In this document: piece after piece, positions 8,502-16,671 of the stretch | How the letters are laid out: each line of letters starts with the position of its first letter | How positions within the stretch are numbered: the first letter of the stretch is position 1 | Translations under genes and position numbers: made by a program | Notes under the pieces: model-generated | Database searches by the model: none | Seen by the model: only the letters and a program-made list of their open reading frames with translations | What the model was told of the DNA's origin: nothing | DNA from: Levilactobacillus huananensis | GTDB lineage: Bacteria > Bacillota > Bacilli > Lactobacillales > Lactobacillaceae | DNA length: 40,426 nt | Assembly (NCBI RefSeq): GCF_003946145.1 | Contig: NZ_RHOC01000015.1 | Location: 1-40,426, forward strand | Reading direction: 5' to 3'

Positions 8502-9962
8502 TCAACTTGGCGCTTCCGTCAAGGTCCAGGTGATGGTACTTTCGTAGCTACCGGCACTAGCCAAGGGACTAGGACCGAGATCGAGTTGGGTGTTGCTAAC
8601 ATCCCAGTCTTGACCGTCATAGTCGCTGGACGTGTAAATTGATGTGGCCTCACCATTGGCTGGAATGGTCTTATCTAATCGGTTGCTGGGGTCATAGAGG
8701 TCGAGGCTAGTCGTCCCCAATTCACCCCCGTTATCACCGATAAAGCCAAATGGCTGTAAGGTTGCAGATAAAGTCCACGGACCGCCAGCATAACGACTGT
8801 CTAGAACTGATAGTTCACCATTACTGTTGCCATCGTGAGCCTGACCTTGGGCCAAGGCATCGAGGTTATCAAGCGTGAGGGCTTGACTCAGATCAGAGAG
8901 ATTGGCCTCGCCAAAGTTGAAATCGGGTACGGCCATCAAAGAAACCAAGCCACTTTTGGTCACAGTGAGTCGAGCAGAGTTTGTGGTGATGGATTTTGTA
9001 CTCCCATTTACCGTGTAATTTAACACGGCGTAGTAGGAAGTGCCATCATCGCCACTCTTGGTTGGCTTAGTGATCGTGTAACTGGTGTCGGTGGTATTTA
9101 GCGCAGTGCTTTGGCCATCCTGAACGCGATACCAATTGTTAACAGTGACGTCGGTGGGTAAATCCTTGAGACTAAATGTCGCGGCTTTACCTTCGATCGT
9201 GTCAACGTCTTGGAGGGCGCCAATGGCAATCTTTACGTCGTCACTGTGGCCATTAGCAGATCCAGTGATGGTTACAGTGCCGTGATCGTGAGCCGTCCCG
9301 TCAGTCTGAGAAGAAGCACTAGTTGCTGTCACATCACCATACTCGTCAACCGTGGCGAGGCTTGGATCACTACTGGTCCAGGTCACACGATCGGTTGCGT
9401 TTTTTGGTGTCAGAGCGGCATGAGCTACGGTCGTATCGCTGTTGTTCAGATAGGTCTTGTCAGCTGTGACCTTAATTGCCGTTGTTGGGACGCGACTAGG
9501 TTCGACATCGATGGTGGCGATACGAGACCATTCATTGTAGAACAGCCCGATCCCAGTGAAGTCGTATTCGACTTGGAAAAGCAGTTGGGTTGGTTGCGTG
9601 ACAGTTGGAGCAGTGAACGTATAGGTTGTGCTGTTGGAGCCAACAGTGCTATACGTATTGCCATTGTCTGTCGATTCCCACCAAACATATTTACGACTTC
9701 CGAAGGGGTTCGTGGCAGCCTCCAACAAGTTCCGTGTCCCCTTAGCAGCCAGTGTGACTTTGTAGCCAGAGACCTGGTTTGAGTCCATTGGTTGCTGAGT
9801 AAAGCCACCGGCTAAGTTGATGCCCATAATTGAAACAGGAGGTGATGTCGGTGTTTGTGGGGCGGAAGATGCCGCTCGGGCGGGAACCCAGAGACTCAAC
9901 GAACCGATGATAATCACCAGTCCCAGTAGCCCCATTTTTAATAATTGTTTCCAATTACGCAT
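8502..9962 (-). CDS. WxL-domain surface protein with a bacterial Ig-like (Big_2) domain
   Basis: A 486-residue secreted protein. Signal peptide 1 to about 30 (hydrophobic core, then PARAASS). After an N-terminal beta-rich region, about residues 155-250 look like a Big_2 domain (VTWTSSDPSLATVDEYG is characteristic). A further Ig-like segment follows. The C-terminal third is a WxL domain, with GGPWTLSATL and the terminal ITWTLTEAPS supplying the two WxL motifs. WxL domains bind peptidoglycan non-covalently in Gram-positive bacteria. It is the third gene of an operon, 19 bases after the WxL-interacting protein gene. The Ig part would present the adhesive or ligand-binding face. Ligand unknown. 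Confidence 0.88.
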   Translation of the reverse strand: MRNWKQLLKMGLLGLVIIIGSLSLWVPARAASSAPQTPTSPPVSIMGINLAGGFTQQPMDSNQVSGYKVTLAAKGTRNLLEAATNPFGSRKYVWWESTDNGNTYSTVGSNSTTYTFTAPTVTQPTQLLFQVEYDFTGIGLFYNEWSRIATIDVEPSRVPTTAIKVTADKTYLNNSDTTVAHAALTPKNATDRVTWTSSDPSLATVDEYGDVTATSASSQTDGTAHDHGTVTITGSANGHSDDVKIAIGALQDVDTIEGKAATFSLKDLPTDVTVNNWYRVQDGQSTALNTTDTSYTITKPTKSGDDGTSYYAVLNYTVNGSTKSITTNSARLTVTKSGLVSLMAVPDFNFGEANLSDLSQALTLDNLDALAQGQAHDGNSNGELSVLDSRYAGGPWTLSATLQPFGFIGDNGGELGTTSLDLYDPSNRLDKTIPANGEATSIYTSSDYDGQDWDVSNTQLDLGPSPLASAGSYESTITWTLTEAPS

Positions 9963-9981
9963 CGTCCAACACCTCCCGAAG

Positions 9982-11022
9982 TTAAGAACGAGAACGAGAA
10001 CGCCGTTTGCCTAACCAGTAGGCACCGAAGATTAACAACGCCAATAGGAGTGCCAGGAGAAGCCAGAACCACCAATCGATGCCACCTTCCGGCCGAATGA
10101 TAGTATTGTGGGCCTTAGCTTGGTTTTTCGTCAGTGAGAAGGAATGCGTGAAGTCCCAAACCCGTTTGCCACTAGTCAGGTGAAGATTGAGTGTGTACCG
10201 ACCAGCGGTTAGCGGCTTGTTTCCCAGGGGTACCCCATAATTGAACCAACTATTAGGTGCCATAGATCCCCTTTTTAGATCCTGACGAGCGACCTGCTGA
10301 CCCGTGTCAGCTTTCACGATTCGTGCGGTTCCTTGTAGGTCTCCGAAGAGGGCAGGGGTTAGGTTACGAATCTTAGCCTGAACAACAGGATTGGTATCGG
10401 AATTGGCAATTGCGACATCTCCCAGCTTTAGCATGGTGGTTAGACGCTGGTTAGGGTGACACCACAGAGCTACTGCGGTGACCACGGCATAACGGTTATG
10501 CAGGCGGAAGCTGGAGGCACCTCCATTTTGGGTTGCGGCGGGACTTGCTTGAGGATCCGTCACAAAGAGGCCACCCAAGACCTCACCTTGGAATCCGCCA
10601 GTGGGAATGGTGGTTTTAAAGGTCACGGTTTTCTCCTGATGAGAGGCGAGCGTGATAGTCACGGCACCTGAAGTCATCTTAGTAAAGGTCGTTTGCGCCG
10701 ATGGGTCAGTCCGATTGGATGGCACATAGACGGCGTTACCCGAGTCGGACGTTGTGGCGTTGACGGGAATAACCTGCAGCGTTTTCTGCGTGTTCCCGGG
10801 ATTGGTGACAGCCAGTTTCAGATTTTGCGTGGTTCCAGGCATCACCTTTAAATCAAAATATCCCGCTTTTGTGGTGAGTTGGTTCTTGGGCAAAAATGGT
10901 GTGGCAAAGAAATTCGTCGGGGGTGTCTGTGCGGCTTTACCCAGTACAACAGGTCCTCCGATGAGAATGCCAGCCAAGACACCTAGGATCAAGAGGCGCC
11001 AGTTTAACCATCTTAATTTCAT
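9982..11022 (-). CDS. WxL-interacting membrane protein (DUF916/DUF3324 family)
   Basis: A 346-residue protein with a signal peptide (about 1-28), an extracellular region of two beta-sandwich domains, a single C-terminal membrane helix (WWFWLLLALLLALLIFGAYW) and the basic cytoplasmic tail GKRRSRSRS. The first domain shows GYFDLKVMPG and VTNPG, the second GGLFVTDP and NRYAVVTAVAL, which fit the DUF916 plus DUF3324 pair now described as binding peptidoglycan and WxL partners. I chose ATG 11022, preceded by AAGGTGGGG; ATG 11040 lies upstream of that site and has none itself. It sits between two WxL genes, as is usual for these loci, and probably anchors or organises them at the membrane. Confidence 0.88.
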   Translation of the reverse strand: MKLRWLNWRLLILGVLAGILIGGPVVLGKAAQTPPTNFFATPFLPKNQLTTKAGYFDLKVMPGTTQNLKLAVTNPGNTQKTLQVIPVNATTSDSGNAVYVPSNRTDPSAQTTFTKMTSGAVTITLASHQEKTVTFKTTIPTGGFQGEVLGGLFVTDPQASPAATQNGGASSFRLHNRYAVVTAVALWCHPNQRLTTMLKLGDVAIANSDTNPVVQAKIRNLTPALFGDLQGTARIVKADTGQQVARQDLKRGSMAPNSWFNYGVPLGNKPLTAGRYTLNLHLTSGKRVWDFTHSFSLTKNQAKAHNTIIRPEGGIDWWFWLLLALLLALLIFGAYWLGKRRSRSRS

Positions 11023-11057
11023 AGTCAGCCCCACCTTCATTGACAGCTAGGCGAGTC

Positions 11058-11783
11058 TTATTGGGCTGGCGTAGTCGCTGCTGGTGCATTCTGCAATGCC
11101 CAGTACAGTGTTGCGTTGTAAGTCCCAGCGGAAACGTCTGGTTGTTTTGTAATCGTTAATTTGCTAGAAGCGGCAGTGGTAGCACTGTTACTTCCTTCAC
11201 CAGATTTAGCGGCAGCATTCCATAAAGTCTTAGGGCTGCTGATCCAACCGTTAGTCACGGTGGATTGTGGTAGCGTCAGACTTAATGGTGCGGCAGTGGC
11301 ACTGTTATCCAAGGCGCCTGCCGTTTCATCGAGAGTTAGTTGTGCTTCGGTGATGGTGTTTGCACCTGACGTGAAGGGACTCATGCCGACGGTTAATGAC
11401 CAGCCGTCATGATTGCCACGGTAGTCCGTAATGTTTAATGCGCCATTGTTATTACCATCGAAGCCAGTGCCTCCAGTTGGTGCTCCTGTCGAGATCGGAA
11501 TATTCGTGTTCGCGGAAGAAACATCCTTGACGCTGACACTTCCAAAGACGATATTAGGCACTTGATTCAAACTAAGAGGGCCTGGTGTGATCGTAAACTC
11601 GGCATTAGACATCGCCTGGGCACTCCCGGTGCTATCTGCCACATAACCACCAGACACGTTCGTCAAGTTACTGGAAGCAGTCCCAGGACCTGCAGCGAAC
11701 GCAACTAGAGGGGTGAGTGCGAGTGCTAACATGGTGATGACAATACCGCTGCTGACACCACTCACTAATTTCATGACACGCAT
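11058..11783 (-). CDS. Small WxL-domain cell-surface protein
   Basis: A 241-residue secreted protein, first gene of the WxL operon. The signal peptide ends near VAFAAG (about residue 31). Nearly the whole mature protein is a WxL domain: an N-terminal strand region with ITPGPLSL, a loop GFDGNNNGALNITDYRG that matches the DGNSNGELSVLD loop of the operon's third protein, then HDGWSLTV, and the second motif LYWALQNAP near the C terminus. GGAGGT lies just before ATG 11783. It would coat the wall and pair with the membrane protein encoded next. The shared loop suggests that the two WxL proteins arose by duplication. Confidence 0.88.
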   Translation of the reverse strand: MRVMKLVSGVSSGIVITMLALALTPLVAFAAGPGTASSNLTNVSGGYVADSTGSAQAMSNAEFTITPGPLSLNQVPNIVFGSVSVKDVSSANTNIPISTGAPTGGTGFDGNNNGALNITDYRGNHDGWSLTVGMSPFTSGANTITEAQLTLDETAGALDNSATAAPLSLTLPQSTVTNGWISSPKTLWNAAAKSGEGSNSATTAASSKLTITKQPDVSAGTYNATLYWALQNAPAATTPAQ

Positions 11784-12065
11784 GGTATTTTACCTCCAAT
11801 CTATACGAAAAATAACAGTAGTGACAACTTATTTAGGTCTGGATTCGGACCCATTCTCTTGGCGGCAACCTTATACTAGCAGGGGATGTGCCAGACCCGT
11901 ATGAAAAGGATATCATTTAGAAATTACGTATACTAACCGGTAAAAATGGGGTCATTTAAGTGGTGCATTGGTGTGGGAGCGGACAATTTATGTTGGTCAC
12001 TGTGATTAACGACGACTCAAGGAACGTGGGATAAAAGTCAGTTGGTCAATGGACATTTAGCCGAT
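11784..12065. promoter_or_regulatory. Upstream region of the WxL operon
   Basis: No gene is visible. On the minus strand an extended -10 element TGCTAGTAT lies at about 11873-11880, roughly 90 bases before the first WxL gene; no good -35 accompanies it. Nothing else stands out up to the terminator at 12072. Confidence 0.35.
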
Positions 12066-12108
12066 AAAAAAGGCGTCGTCGTTCAGTGAATTGCTGAATG
12101 ATGACGCC
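12066..12108 (-). terminator. Terminator downstream of the small unknown gene
   Basis: 12072-12086 pairs with 12094-12108 over 15 positions with two G-T pairs, followed on the minus strand by TTTTTT. It ends the transcript of the gene at 12194-12448. Confidence 0.85.
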
Positions 12109-12193
12109 CCAGAAGGCAAGTTAAAGTTTGTCTAATAACTGCTGATTAATGATTTTTGAGTTGTTCTTTTTCCGAATTATAACCGCGAATAAG

Positions 12194-12448
12194 TTATTCA
12201 CTGACCTCAAAAGCTTTGTCAGCGAATAACTTATTCAAAACAGCAATTGCTAACTCTGGATATGCCGCAAATGTTCCATTCTTTTTATAATCGCTTTGTG
12301 CTTTTTGGACACCCATTTCAAAATCGGTTAGATTAGATTGGTAATTATTCTCGGTTTTCCAAGAGGTATAGGCAGCTTTGGCATCATCATAGTTTCCCGC
12401 TTCGTAATTCTTTTTCACGTAATTATGGAGATCTTTCATCATACTCAT
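12194..12448 (-). CDS. Small cytosolic helical protein, unknown
   Basis: An 84-residue, mostly helical and acidic protein with no signal peptide or membrane segment. It has two stretches rich in Lys, Asp and Tyr (KNYEAGNYDDAKAAY, and QKAQSDYKKNG) that could form an antiparallel helical pair, resembling a single degenerate TPR-like hairpin. I chose the ATG at 12448, preceded by a GTGGGGCGG stretch; earlier in-frame starts (GTG 12508 and ATG 12490) would add an unconvincing N terminus. It is monocistronic with a terminator. I do not recognise the family. Confidence 0.55.
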   Translation of the reverse strand: MSMMKDLHNYVKKNYEAGNYDDAKAAYTSWKTENNYQSNLTDFEMGVQKAQSDYKKNGTFAAYPELAIAVLNKLFADKAFEVSE

Positions 12449-12609
12449 TGTATCCGCCCCACTTGTTGAGTTTCTAACAGCTACCAGCATGAATTTAGGT
12501 CTTCTCACCTAAAATATCAATCGTAAGGCATTTTCAGGTGTTGTGGGCAAAATGGCTTAAATAACGGTTATCGGAAAGCAAATCAGTCGGGTGCAAAGCT
12601 CTCGAGCAC

Positions 12610-12666
12610 TTTCTTAAAGGAGACGATTGCTTTAAGAAAAAAGGCACTTCACGTAAGAAGTGCCTT
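12610..12666 (-). terminator. Tandem hairpins, terminator of the Rrf2 gene
   Basis: AAGGCACTTC (12641-12650) pairs with GAAGTGCCTT (12657-12666) and is followed on the minus strand by TTTTCTT. A second inverted repeat, TTTCTTAAAG/CTTTAAGAAA (12610-12619/12630-12639), lies immediately beyond. Confidence 0.7.
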
Positions 12667-12749
12667 CAAGCATGTGACCTCAGTCAGCAATCTGATTTGA
12701 CAAAGAGCCAAAAGATCTGTTCGTTTTTCTCAGATTCGAGTGATATCTT

Positions 12750-13178
12750 CTATTCTGCTAGGCGTTGCATGAGTGTGACATCGTTTAAGATGTCTTGAAG
12801 AGAAATCTTAGCCATCTTTGCTTCAGCAGCTGCTTGGATTTCTTGGTAGTAGTGGGTGAGAACTGGTGGAACGGCCTTGCCCACGGGACAATTCTTTGAT
12901 GTATGCGCATCGACATTTAGGAGCGGCGCTTGGTTGGGAAGCGTGGCATAAATATCACGAAGTGTAATGGCCGCCGGTTCACGGGCCAAAGCCAGCTGGG
13001 TGGGACCGTGTGTGGGTGCTAACAAGCCGTGGTGTTTCAGATTAGCCATGATTTTTCGAATTAGGCTTGGGGATGTTTCGAGACTGCTGGCAATTTCTTG
13101 GCTGGTCATCTTTTTCCCTTCAAAATAGGCGATATAGACCAAGACGTGGATGGTATCGCTAAATTGGGTATTAGCCAT
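12750..13178 (-). CDS. Rrf2-family transcriptional regulator
   Basis: A 142-residue regulator. The N terminus (FSDTIHVLVYIAYFEGKKMTS) and the winged helix-turn-helix (SQEIASSLETSPSLIRKIMANL) are typical of Rrf2 proteins, followed by the usual hydrophobic dimerisation helix. Only one Cys is present in the effector region (KNCPVG), so it is not an IscR/NsrR-type [2Fe-2S] protein with three Cys; it is nearer the YwnA-like group. ATG 13178 follows AAAGGAGGT. The gene diverges from an oxidoreductase gene, and a long inverted repeat lies over the latter's promoter, so local repression is likely. The signal may be electrophilic or redox, by analogy. Confidence 0.88.
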   Translation of the reverse strand: MANTQFSDTIHVLVYIAYFEGKKMTSQEIASSLETSPSLIRKIMANLKHHGLLAPTHGPTQLALAREPAAITLRDIYATLPNQAPLLNVDAHTSKNCPVGKAVPPVLTHYYQEIQAAAEAKMAKISLQDILNDVTLMQRLAE

Positions 13179-13413
13179 GGGCGACCTCCTTTTATTGATG
13201 TGACGATGTCGTAAATAATACGCAGGCACGTTGGATGCCATCGGATTATCTATTTCTGTATTATATTTTATAACAGTTTACGAAAAAAGTCAGTTAAAAA
13301 GACTATCTATTTTCAATTAATAATTATCATACAGTTTCACCCAGAGTAGGGACTAGGCCGTTGGATTAGGTCGAGTAACACATACAGGTCGCTTTTATGC
13401 TTTAAAGTTCTGA

Positions 13414-13446
13414 TTGTTTGAATGTAAAGAATTGACTTTCAAACAA
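13414..13446. promoter_or_regulatory. Candidate Rrf2 operator
   Basis: TTGTTTGAA (13414-13422) and TTCAAACAA (13438-13446) are perfect inverted 9-mers. The symmetry extends inward to 13 of 16 positions per half. It covers the -35 of the oxidoreductase promoter, next to the divergent Rrf2 gene. Confidence 0.65.
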
Positions 13447-13460
13447 AAGTACTATATTCT
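13432..13460 (+). promoter_or_regulatory. Promoter of the oxidoreductase gene
   Basis: TTGACT (13432-13437), 17-base spacer, TATTCT (13455-13460). Confidence 0.7.
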
Positions 13461-13516
13461 CTAAAGTGTACTTAAAAATAATACAAAAAGATAAAACAAA
13501 TCAGGGGGTATGTGTT

Positions 13517-14092
13517 ATGGCAGCAATTACGATTTTTGGTAAGGGTAACATGGGTTCAGCAATCGGTGATGTTTTCACACAGGGTGGTAATCAGGTTACC
13601 TTTATTGATTCCAAGGATCCCGTCGAAAATTTGGGAGAGATTGTGGTCTTAGCGGTTCCCTACAATGCCGCATTAAGCATCGCCAAGGCGAACCAAGAGG
13701 CACTAGCTGGTAAGGTCGTTGTCGATATTTCTAACCCCCTGAACTTTGAGACCTGGGATAGCTTAGAAGTTCCTGCTGACAGTTCAGCTGCCGCACAATT
13801 GGCTGGCTTGTTACCAGATTCTAAGGTTATTAAGGCTTTCAATACGACCTTTGCAGGTACCTTAATGAGTCGTAAGGTTAGTGATAAGCAACAAACGACC
13901 GTGATGGCTGCAGGGGATGACGACGCTGCCAAACAACAATTGGCTGACGCCTTAACTGATAGTGGCGTGGCGTTTGTGAACGCTGGCTCACTAAAGCGGG
14001 CACGGGAACTTGAAAGCTTTGGTTTCTTGCAAATGACCTTAGCGGCTAGTGAACAAATCGGGTGGACCGGCGGCTTTGCTGTTTTGAAATAA
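13517..14092 (+). CDS. NAD(P)-binding oxidoreductase, F420-dependent NADP reductase-like
   Basis: A 191-residue Rossmann protein. The N terminus ITIFGKGNMGSAIG is a dinucleotide-binding glycine motif. VVLAVPYNA, VVDISNPLNF and IKAFNTTFAG follow as in the NADP oxidoreductase coenzyme F420-dependent family, and the C terminus has RARELESFGFLQM, also conserved there. Lactobacilli do not make F420, so the true partner is probably a flavin, a quinone or another small oxidant. ATG 13517 is preceded by CAGGGGG; the earlier in-frame start has no site. Expression is probably controlled by the divergent Rrf2 regulator through the repeat at 13414-13446. Confidence 0.85.
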   Translation: MAAITIFGKGNMGSAIGDVFTQGGNQVTFIDSKDPVENLGEIVVLAVPYNAALSIAKANQEALAGKVVVDISNPLNFETWDSLEVPADSSAAAQLAGLLPDSKVIKAFNTTFAGTLMSRKVSDKQQTTVMAAGDDDAAKQQLADALTDSGVAFVNAGSLKRARELESFGFLQMTLAASEQIGWTGGFAVLK

Positions 14093-14144
14093 GCCTGGAT
14101 CTGACTAGGGCAACACGACCGAGAATTGAATAGACATTAGGAAG

Positions 14145-14177
14145 AGTATGAGGCGAGTAGTGCCCCATACTTTTTTT
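14145..14177 (+). terminator. Terminator of the oxidoreductase gene
   Basis: AGTATG/CATACT and GGC/GCC pair around a 7-base loop with one internal mismatch, followed by seven T. Confidence 0.85.
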
Positions 14178-14235
14178 GTGAAAAACAAGTGGCTTAATCA
14201 AACTGAAGTGGTCTTAAAGAGTATGCTAGCGGGAC

Positions 14236-14258
14236 TTACTAATTGGCCAGATTAGTAA
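14236..14258. promoter_or_regulatory. Inverted repeat upstream of the EEPGT adhesin
   Basis: TTACTAAT and ATTAGTAA are perfect 8-bp arms around 7 bases. A possible -10 TATAAG follows at 14268-14273, so the repeat lies where the -35 would be. Candidate operator. Confidence 0.4.
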
Positions 14259-14333
14259 CGGCAATCGTATAAGGGTGCTAAATTTGGGGTGTTCGTCAGG
14301 TTCATTAAGAAGCTTGAATGGGAGGCAGCAATA

Positions 14334-15455
14334 ATGGGAAAGGATTTGAAGCGATTTATTCTGTTGACAACTTCCGGGCTAGGCTTGTTTATTTTCTATG
14401 GGGGAACAACGGCCCATGCTAAAGAGATTAGGGCTAGTGGACTGTCAGCAGCCGATGCCAGTATCGTTCATTATCCGGACAAAACGGTGATGTCGCATAC
14501 TGATGAACTTCCACGAGATGAGAGCTATAGGGTGGAGTATAAGTGGGCTGTCAGCGACGACATTCGTATTAATAGTGGTGATTATACGTTCTTCTATTTA
14601 CCAGCTAATGTTCGAGTCACTCGGACGCGATCATTTCCACTGACCTCAAATATTGGTGTTGGAACGGTCGGTGATGCCTTTGTTACCAAGGGATCGCTCG
14701 ATGGACGTATCGTTTTTAATAATTACTTTTCATCTCAAGGACGTGGAAAGAAAGGGTATGTTAATGTTGTTGTAAATGGGACGGTGGATGATCCAGAAGA
14801 AACGGAACCACCTGTTACGGAACCTGGGCCTGAAGAACCAGGAACCGAGGAACCTTATCCAGAGGAACCAGGAACTGAGGAACCGGGGACTGAAGAACCA
14901 GGAACTGAGGAACCGGGTACTGAAGAACCGGGTACTGAGGAACCGGGTACTGAGGAACCAGGAACCGAGGAACCGGGGACTGAAGAACCAGGAACTGAGG
15001 AACCAGGAACCGAGGAGCCACATCCAGAGGTTCCATCCCCTGAAGTACCAGGCGTCGAGGAGCCACATCCAGAGGTTCCATCTCCTGAAGTACCAGGTGT
15101 TGAAGAACCACACCCAGAAGTCCCTTCTCCTGAAGAACCAGGGAATGAAGAGCCTGGGCACCCTGAGGTTCCCGGGAATGAGACGCCAGAAACGCCACAG
15201 CACCCTAGTGTCACGACACCTAGCCACCCAAGTTCTAACGCACCCGTTCACAATGGTGGGCAGTCGGCGACCCCAGTCACTAGTTTGTCAGGCAGTGCCA
15301 GTGCGCCACGTCCAAGTTTAATCACGAAGTCTGCCACCGTTCTGCCACAGACGGGCGAACGGCACACGGCAACGGAATTTCGACTAGTTGGCTTAGTCTT
15401 ACTTATCGGCACTGTGTTGTTAGGGGCTATTGGTTTGCGAGATCGGAAATCCTAA
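14334..15455 (+). CDS. LPQTG-anchored adhesin with EEPGT repeats
   Basis: A 373-residue wall protein. The signal peptide ends near TTAHAKE (about residue 27). Residues 30-145 form a beta-rich domain with YRVEYKWAV, INSGDYTFFYLP and a closing Gly-rich strand, reminiscent of the N-terminal Ig-fold of MSCRAMM/Cna-type adhesins; I infer this only from pattern. A Pro/Glu stalk follows: ten tandem EEPGT units (14862-15011), then three 15-residue HPEVPSPEVPGV-type units. The C terminus has LPQTG (about 337-341), a hydrophobic helix and RDRKS, the sortase A signal. ATG 14334 follows GGGAGG; the in-frame start at 14289 lacks a site. Ligand unknown. It is monocistronic and ends at a very strong hairpin. 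Confidence 0.88.
   Translation: MGKDLKRFILLTTSGLGLFIFYGGTTAHAKEIRASGLSAADASIVHYPDKTVMSHTDELPRDESYRVEYKWAVSDDIRINSGDYTFFYLPANVRVTRTRSFPLTSNIGVGTVGDAFVTKGSLDGRIVFNNYFSSQGRGKKGYVNVVVNGTVDDPEETEPPVTEPGPEEPGTEEPYPEEPGTEEPGTEEPGTEEPGTEEPGTEEPGTEEPGTEEPGTEEPGTEEPGTEEPHPEVPSPEVPGVEEPHPEVPSPEVPGVEEPHPEVPSPEEPGNEEPGHPEVPGNETPETPQHPSVTTPSHPSSNAPVHNGGQSATPVTSLSGSASAPRPSLITKSATVLPQTGERHTATEFRLVGLVLLIGTVLLGAIGLRDRKS
14862..15146 (+). repeat. Tandem coding repeats, 10 x 15 bp then 3 x 45 bp
   Basis: Ten 15-bp units encoding EEPGT run from 14862 to 15011, differing mainly at third positions. Three 45-bp units encoding EEPHPEVPSPEVPGV (the last one diverged) run from 15012 to 15146. Such repeats can change number by slippage and vary stalk length. 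Confidence 0.9.
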
Positions 15456-15484
15456 ATTAAATGTGATGTTTAACCGCTAGAGCT

Positions 15485-15548
15485 TGATCATACAAAGAAA
15501 CCGAATCACTCTCATTTCAGAGACTGATTCGGTTTCTTTGTATGATCA
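15485..15548. terminator. Bidirectional terminator with a 24-bp perfect stem
   Basis: 15485-15508 pairs exactly with 15525-15548, between the convergent adhesin and alcohol dehydrogenase genes. The loop contains a further CTCT/AGAG pairing. Confidence 0.85.
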
Positions 15549-15566
15549 GATTAAACTTGGTCTCAC

Positions 15567-16607
15567 TTAGTCAACTTTAATAAGGGCCTTGATGGCCTGA
15601 CGGTTGGTCATCGCTTGATAACCATCGTCGATGTCATCGAGGGTGAAGGCTTGTGTGAAGACCTTGCCGGGATGAATGTCACCATCCAAAACGGCCTTTA
15701 GCAGCACTTGTTTATCGTAGGTGGTGACGGAAGCGGGGCCACCGGCGATGATCGTGTTGCTGTAGAAGGAGTTGGTCATATCCATCTTAGGTTCATGAGG
15801 CAGACCAACTCGGCCAACGATGGCACCGGGACGAGCCACCTTCATAGCGGTGTCATTTGACAATTCTGTTCCGACACATTCAAGAACGGCATCAGCACCA
15901 GCATTGTTGGTTAAAGCCATGACCTTGGCAACAGCGTCGTCTCCACGGTCGGCTACAATATCAGTCGCACCAAACTCGGTAGCCAGTTTTTGACGATCCT
16001 CGTGCCGGCTCATCGCAATGATGCGCTTGGCACCACGCATTTGAGCGGCAATAACGCCACACAGACCGACAGCCCCATCACCCACAACGACGACCGTATC
16101 GCCGGTCTTAACGTTGGCAACGCGAGCGGCATGGTAACCGGTTGCCATGACATCGGCTAAGGCTAATAGTGAATCCAACATATCCTCGGAGTAATCGGCT
16201 GGTTGCCCAGGAATCTTAATAAGTGCCCATTCACCATGTTGGTAACGAATATATTCGGCTTGAACACCGGCACTAAAGTTGTCGGTGTGATTCTGACAAC
16301 CACCATCGAAGCCAGCTCGACAAGCAGCACAATGGCCACAACCGTGTGTAAATGGGGCGATAACAAAGTCGCCAGGTACCACTGTCGTGATAGCTGAGCC
16401 TACTTCTTCAACGATCCCAATGGCTTCGTGGCCCGTGTTTTCGGAGTGCTTATCTTTAGCTTCTAGCCCACGATATGCCCAAAGGTCAGAGCCGCAGACA
16501 CAGGTTCGGACAACATGAATGATAACATCGTCATCGGCTTCAAGCGTTGGCTTGTCGACGTTTTCGATGGCAACCTTACCTGGTTCCATAAAAACAGTAG
16601 ATTTCAT
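15567..16607 (-). CDS. Zinc-dependent alcohol dehydrogenase (MDR family)
   Basis: A 346-residue medium-chain dehydrogenase. The catalytic zinc ligands are Cys in VCGSD and the GHE motif (NTGHEAIGIV); the four structural-zinc cysteines lie in HGCGHCAACRAGFDGGC. The nucleotide-binding motif is VVVGDGAVGLCGV, and the following ISRHEDR-like stretch (MSRHEDRQK) with a basic residue suggests NADP(H) as a possibility. Length is normal. ATG 16607 follows AAGGAGG. It probably oxidises or reduces a small alcohol or aldehyde in the cytosol; the exact substrate is not readable. It is monocistronic. Confidence 0.92.
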   Translation of the reverse strand: MKSTVFMEPGKVAIENVDKPTLEADDDVIIHVVRTCVCGSDLWAYRGLEAKDKHSENTGHEAIGIVEEVGSAITTVVPGDFVIAPFTHGCGHCAACRAGFDGGCQNHTDNFSAGVQAEYIRYQHGEWALIKIPGQPADYSEDMLDSLLALADVMATGYHAARVANVKTGDTVVVVGDGAVGLCGVIAAQMRGAKRIIAMSRHEDRQKLATEFGATDIVADRGDDAVAKVMALTNNAGADAVLECVGTELSNDTAMKVARPGAIVGRVGLPHEPKMDMTNSFYSNTIIAGGPASVTTYDKQVLLKAVLDGDIHPGKVFTQAFTLDDIDDGYQAMTNRQAIKALIKVD

Positions 16608-16642
16608 AGTTCAGTTTCCTCCTTAAAGTGTTTCCACCCTAA

Positions 16643-16671
16643 ATATTAAGGTTTTCCGTACATCAAGTAAA
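16643..16671 (-). promoter_or_regulatory. Promoter of the alcohol dehydrogenase gene
   Basis: On the minus strand -35 TTTACT (16666-16671), 17-base spacer, -10 TAATAT (16643-16648). TAGGGTG occurs on both sides of it, a possible regulator half-site. Confidence 0.55.

Noticed and set aside
9210-9782. 190-codon plus-strand frame opposite the Ig/WxL gene
   Set aside because: Antisense to a clear gene with signal peptide and WxL motifs; no ribosome binding site and no recognisable domain.
14862-15146. Tandem repeats as a CRISPR array
   Set aside because: The units are contiguous without unique spacers and encode protein repeats in frame.
14730-15321. Long open frames on both strands across the EEPGT repeats
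   Set aside because: They arise because the 15-bp repeat keeps all frames free of stops. They have extreme composition and no ribosome binding sites, and overlap a well supported adhesin gene.
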